A stretch of 64,000 nucleotides of DNA, from the NCBI RefSeq assembly GCF_003382565.3, contig NZ_CP086253.1:2232001-2296000 (forward strand), in the 5' to 3' direction. Each line of letters begins with the position of its first letter. Positions within the stretch are counted from its first letter, which is position 1. A model generated the notes under the pieces. The model was given only the letters and a program-made list of their open reading frames with translations, had not been told where the DNA came from and ran no database searches. The translations under genes and the position numbers were made by a program. Shown here one piece after another: positions 62,391-64,000 of the stretch. The stretch is from Pectobacterium aquaticum (GTDB lineage Bacteria > Pseudomonadota > Gammaproteobacteria > Enterobacterales > Enterobacteriaceae).

Positions 62391-62894
62391 ATGACAACTG
62401 AAAATTACAATGTTATATCCCTGATTGTTTATATAATTTCGGCGGTAATTGCTTTAGGCATGCTAAAAGTTGCAATTGCTCAATTAGATAAATTAACTTA
62501 TCAAGTTAAAGAGGCTGTAAAATCTAATGAAGAAGCAATAAAATCAAATAGAATCAATGAGTTAGGTGCATTCCTTGAAATGGAGAGTCAGATAAAAACA
62601 AATAGGCTGGAATTATCAAAGGCAAGCATTCACGCTTTGGATTTAAAAGACAAGGGAAAACAGGATGAATTGGACTCTGCATCTTTATATCTCAATGAAT
62701 GCATCGAGAATTATTTAAATTCATTGGATAGGTTATGTTTTTGCATTATTAAAGGTTATTTTGATAATGATGATATGAAAATTGAATACAGACATGTACT
62801 AAATGACGCAGTAAAAGAGAATCCGACATATTTTCAGCAATCATCTAAGCATCGAAATATTATAAAGATCCATGAAAAATGGGCAGATAGTTAA
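62391..62894 (+). CDS. Membrane-anchored coiled-coil cargo protein
   Basis: 167 residues. An N-terminal membrane helix (VISLIVYIISAVIALGMLKVAIA) is followed by a predicted coiled coil (KLTYQVKEAVKSNEEAIKSNR) and a helical domain with LNSLDRLCFCIIKGYF and late HVLNDAVKEN. The layout resembles DUF4760-type proteins; assignment is tentative. Very AT-rich. Its stop is directly before attP. The pair with the preceding gene could act in superinfection exclusion or host defence, but that is conjecture. Confidence 0.65.
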   Translation: MTTENYNVISLIVYIISAVIALGMLKVAIAQLDKLTYQVKEAVKSNEEAIKSNRINELGAFLEMESQIKTNRLELSKASIHALDLKDKGKQDELDSASLYLNECIENYLNSLDRLCFCIIKGYFDNDDMKIEYRHVLNDAVKENPTYFQQSSKHRNIIKIHEKWADS

Positions 62895-62895
62895 T

Positions 62896-62989
62896 GGTTC
62901 GCATAATGACGTTATGCTAAAGAGGCCGCTGCGGGATTCGATTTTCGCAGCGGCCTTTTCAACATAACGTGTCGTACATTATGCGAACC
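62896..62989. other. Phage attP: two inverted dif-like sites around a stem-loop
   Basis: attP1 (62896-62922) reads GGTTCGCATAA-TGACG-TTATGCTAAAG. attP2 (62957-62989, inverted) has the same XerC arm with an 11-bp spacer. Between them the stem AGGCCGCTGCG/CGCAGCGGCCT (62923-62933 / 62946-62956) closes a 12-base loop. On single-stranded phage DNA the whole folds into a forked hairpin with a Xer site in its stem, as in CTXphi. The inner stem followed by TTTTC may also terminate the cargo transcript. Confidence 0.9.
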
Positions 62990-63093
62990 AAAAGAAGCAT
63001 TCGCGGAAACTGGCCGTTACGTTGAGTAAATCCCCGCATCCACAAAACTCTTTTTTGCCTATAATGCACTGAACTAAGCGACGAGTTTAAATC

Positions 63094-63279
63094 ATGGCGA
63101 TGGCAATTCTACAAACTGAACAGGAATATCTGGCGGCTCTCTCAGAGGTTGAACCGCTGTTCGATCTCGACATGACTGTAGGTTCGGCTGAAGAAAACCG
63201 ATTTCTATCGTTATGCACAGCCATTCATGAATACGAAAAAAAACATTTTACTGAGTGCTACAAAAAACAGCGCAGCTAA
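63094..63279 (+). CDS. Second copy of the HigA-N-terminal-like small protein
   Basis: Identical 61-residue protein to that at 55117-55302. Same context downstream of the Xer junction. Confidence 0.65.
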   Translation: MAMAILQTEQEYLAALSEVEPLFDLDMTVGSAEENRFLSLCTAIHEYEKKHFTECYKKQRS

Positions 63280-63408
63280 TCTGCCGCGCCGCAATCATTA
63301 CCCAGAATAAGCTCAGGAACTATTGCGGCTTGGCCAACGGCGGACAGCAACAAAAGCAAGTTTTGTTACTGACCGTCGTTATCATAAAGAGATTATGCGC
63401 GATGCGCA

Positions 63409-63648
63409 TCAAACACCCTGTGACGCGCCCCATGCATCATACTGCGATTGTATCCCCAGCCACATTTCAGCGCTGACATGCAGAGCTATTTCTAACTGTG
63501 CAGCAATGTCTGGCGTGATCTTCATATCGCCGCTCAAGAGCTTTTCTACTATGTCCTGCGGCAAATTAAGCTGCTTTGCCGTTTCTGCAACAGAATGATG
63601 GCCGAGATATTCCCGTAACACGTCAGCAGGATGCGATGGATTATGCAT
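63409..63648 (-). CDS. Second copy of the HigA-family XRE protein
   Basis: Identical to 55432-55671, with the same palindrome at 63716-63733. Two identical copies double the dose of this possible repressor. Confidence 0.8.
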   Translation of the reverse strand: MHNPSHPADVLREYLGHHSVAETAKQLNLPQDIVEKLLSGDMKITPDIAAQLEIALHVSAEMWLGIQSQYDAWGASQGV

Positions 63649-63789
63649 AATATTATGAGTCTCAGATTTTATCACATTGATTAATAATGTTTTTTAATTT
63701 TGCGAGCAATATAAATCTTGCGCATGCGCAAGAAATAGAAGGTTCCGGTTAGTGTACTTACCTCCTCGCAAGCTGCGGGGGTAAGCACG

Positions 63790-64000
63790 CTAACGCTTCA
63801 CCTTCTTGGCTTGCAGAACAACCACAATATCTGTCTTGCTCTGCTCCGATCCTTTGGTGCTGAATACGGAAGGTAAAAATGACAAGCCCGTATTCTGGTC
63901 AGTCGATTTATTATCAGCCAAACCGCCAATCAAAATGATATCGCCATCGTTAACTGAGACCGATGTTTGAATATTGCGCTTCATCAGTGTTGGCGAGTTA
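63790..64000 (-). CDS. gIV: Secretin pIV of phage copy 2 (3' part, cut by window end)
   Basis: The last 70 residues of the secretin, including SVNDGDIILIGGLADNKS, identical to copy 1. The gene starts beyond the right end of the window. Confidence 0.92.
   Translation of the reverse strand, partial: NSPTLMKRNIQTSVSVNDGDIILIGGLADNKSTDQNTGLSFLPSVFSTKGSEQSKTDIVVVLQAKKVKR

Larger units (their letters stand above)
54998..62977. mobile_element. Filamentous (inovirus) prophage, copy 1, complete
   Basis: A 7,977-bp unit between dif and the attP-derived junction, repeated in direct orientation from 62975. Morphogenesis and replication genes run leftward in the order gII-gV-coat-gIII-gVI-gI-gIV; regulatory and cargo genes run rightward. 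The size is typical of inoviruses. No integrase or transposase is encoded, in line with use of host XerC/XerD, as for CTXphi or Ypf phage. Confidence 0.92.
62975..64000. mobile_element. Filamentous prophage, copy 2 (truncated by window end)
   Basis: Begins at the second junction and matches copy 1 from 54998 onward, with offset 7,977. It proves a head-to-tail tandem. The right host junction lies outside the window. Confidence 0.93.
62975..64000 (+). repeat. Direct repeat, right copy (phage 2)
   Basis: Counterpart of 54998-56023, no differences noticed by eye. Confidence 0.95.

Noticed and set aside
1..64000. CRISPR arrays, rRNA and tRNA genes
   Set aside because: No regularly spaced short repeats, no rRNA-like segments and no cloverleaf with a CCA-type end were seen on either strand.

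Overview
The window looks like a chromosomal segment of a plant-associated soft-rot enterobacterium, most likely Pectobacterium or a close relative. The lolB-ispE-prs / hemA-prfA-prmC-sirB2-sirB1-kdsA, pth-ychF, ydgH-pntAB and uspE-fnr-ogt blocks are nearly residue-for-residue like those of enteric bacteria. The ascGFB beta-glucoside operon, the srfABC operon and a plant-cell-wall-loosening expansin point to the soft-rot group. A chromosomal dif site at 54985-55012 places the right part of the window at the replication terminus.

Layout. 1-2.1 kb is decayed or mobile DNA: a truncated CatB/Vat-type acetyltransferase and a two-gene unit of unknown function. 2.1-10.3 kb is an accessory stress island: a GlxA-type regulator with a metallo-beta-lactamase-fold hydrolase, then an OsmC-like protein, TetR, AhpD-like protein, thioredoxin, OYE-like flavoprotein, DsbA-like protein, SDR and EamA transporter. 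Four copies of one 16-bp motif, CTACCWAYTAGWWGRT, sit in front of the TetR gene and three of its neighbours, so these genes appear to be one thiol/electrophile-stress regulon. 10.7-15.1 kb is ascG / ascFB. 15.2-16.6 kb is a G3E GTPase preceded by a perfect Zur-type palindrome. 17-19 kb holds a periplasmic protein and a second MBL-fold protein, followed by a 167-bp element with 13-bp inverted repeats. 19.3-39.1 kb is mostly housekeeping backbone with trkG at its left edge. 39.6-42.3 kb is a sugar oxidoreductase plus an orphan ABC binding protein. 42.4-46.4 kb is a lipid-modification operon (CFA-type methyltransferase, DUF1365, FAD oxidoreductase, decayed SDR, SnoaL-like). 46.6-53.5 kb is srfABC, and 53.8-54.5 kb is the expansin.

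From 54985 to the window end lies a filamentous phage (inovirus) integrated at dif as a direct tandem. The repeat period is 7,977 bp, and the second copy runs off the window. The phage carries a gII-type replication initiator, gV ssDNA-binding protein, coat proteins, a TspB-like adsorption protein, gVI, a Zot-type gI and its own secretin gIV. It also has a ribbon-helix-helix regulator, HigA-like orphan proteins and two AT-rich cargo genes next to the attachment site. The inner junction consists of two inverted dif-like sites around a GC-rich stem-loop, the architecture used by CTXphi to integrate its folded single-stranded genome through host XerC/XerD. The tandem arrangement, the phage-borne secretin and the intact reading frames suggest a potentially productive prophage.

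All functions are assigned by reading protein motifs and remembered family sequences; no database search was run.
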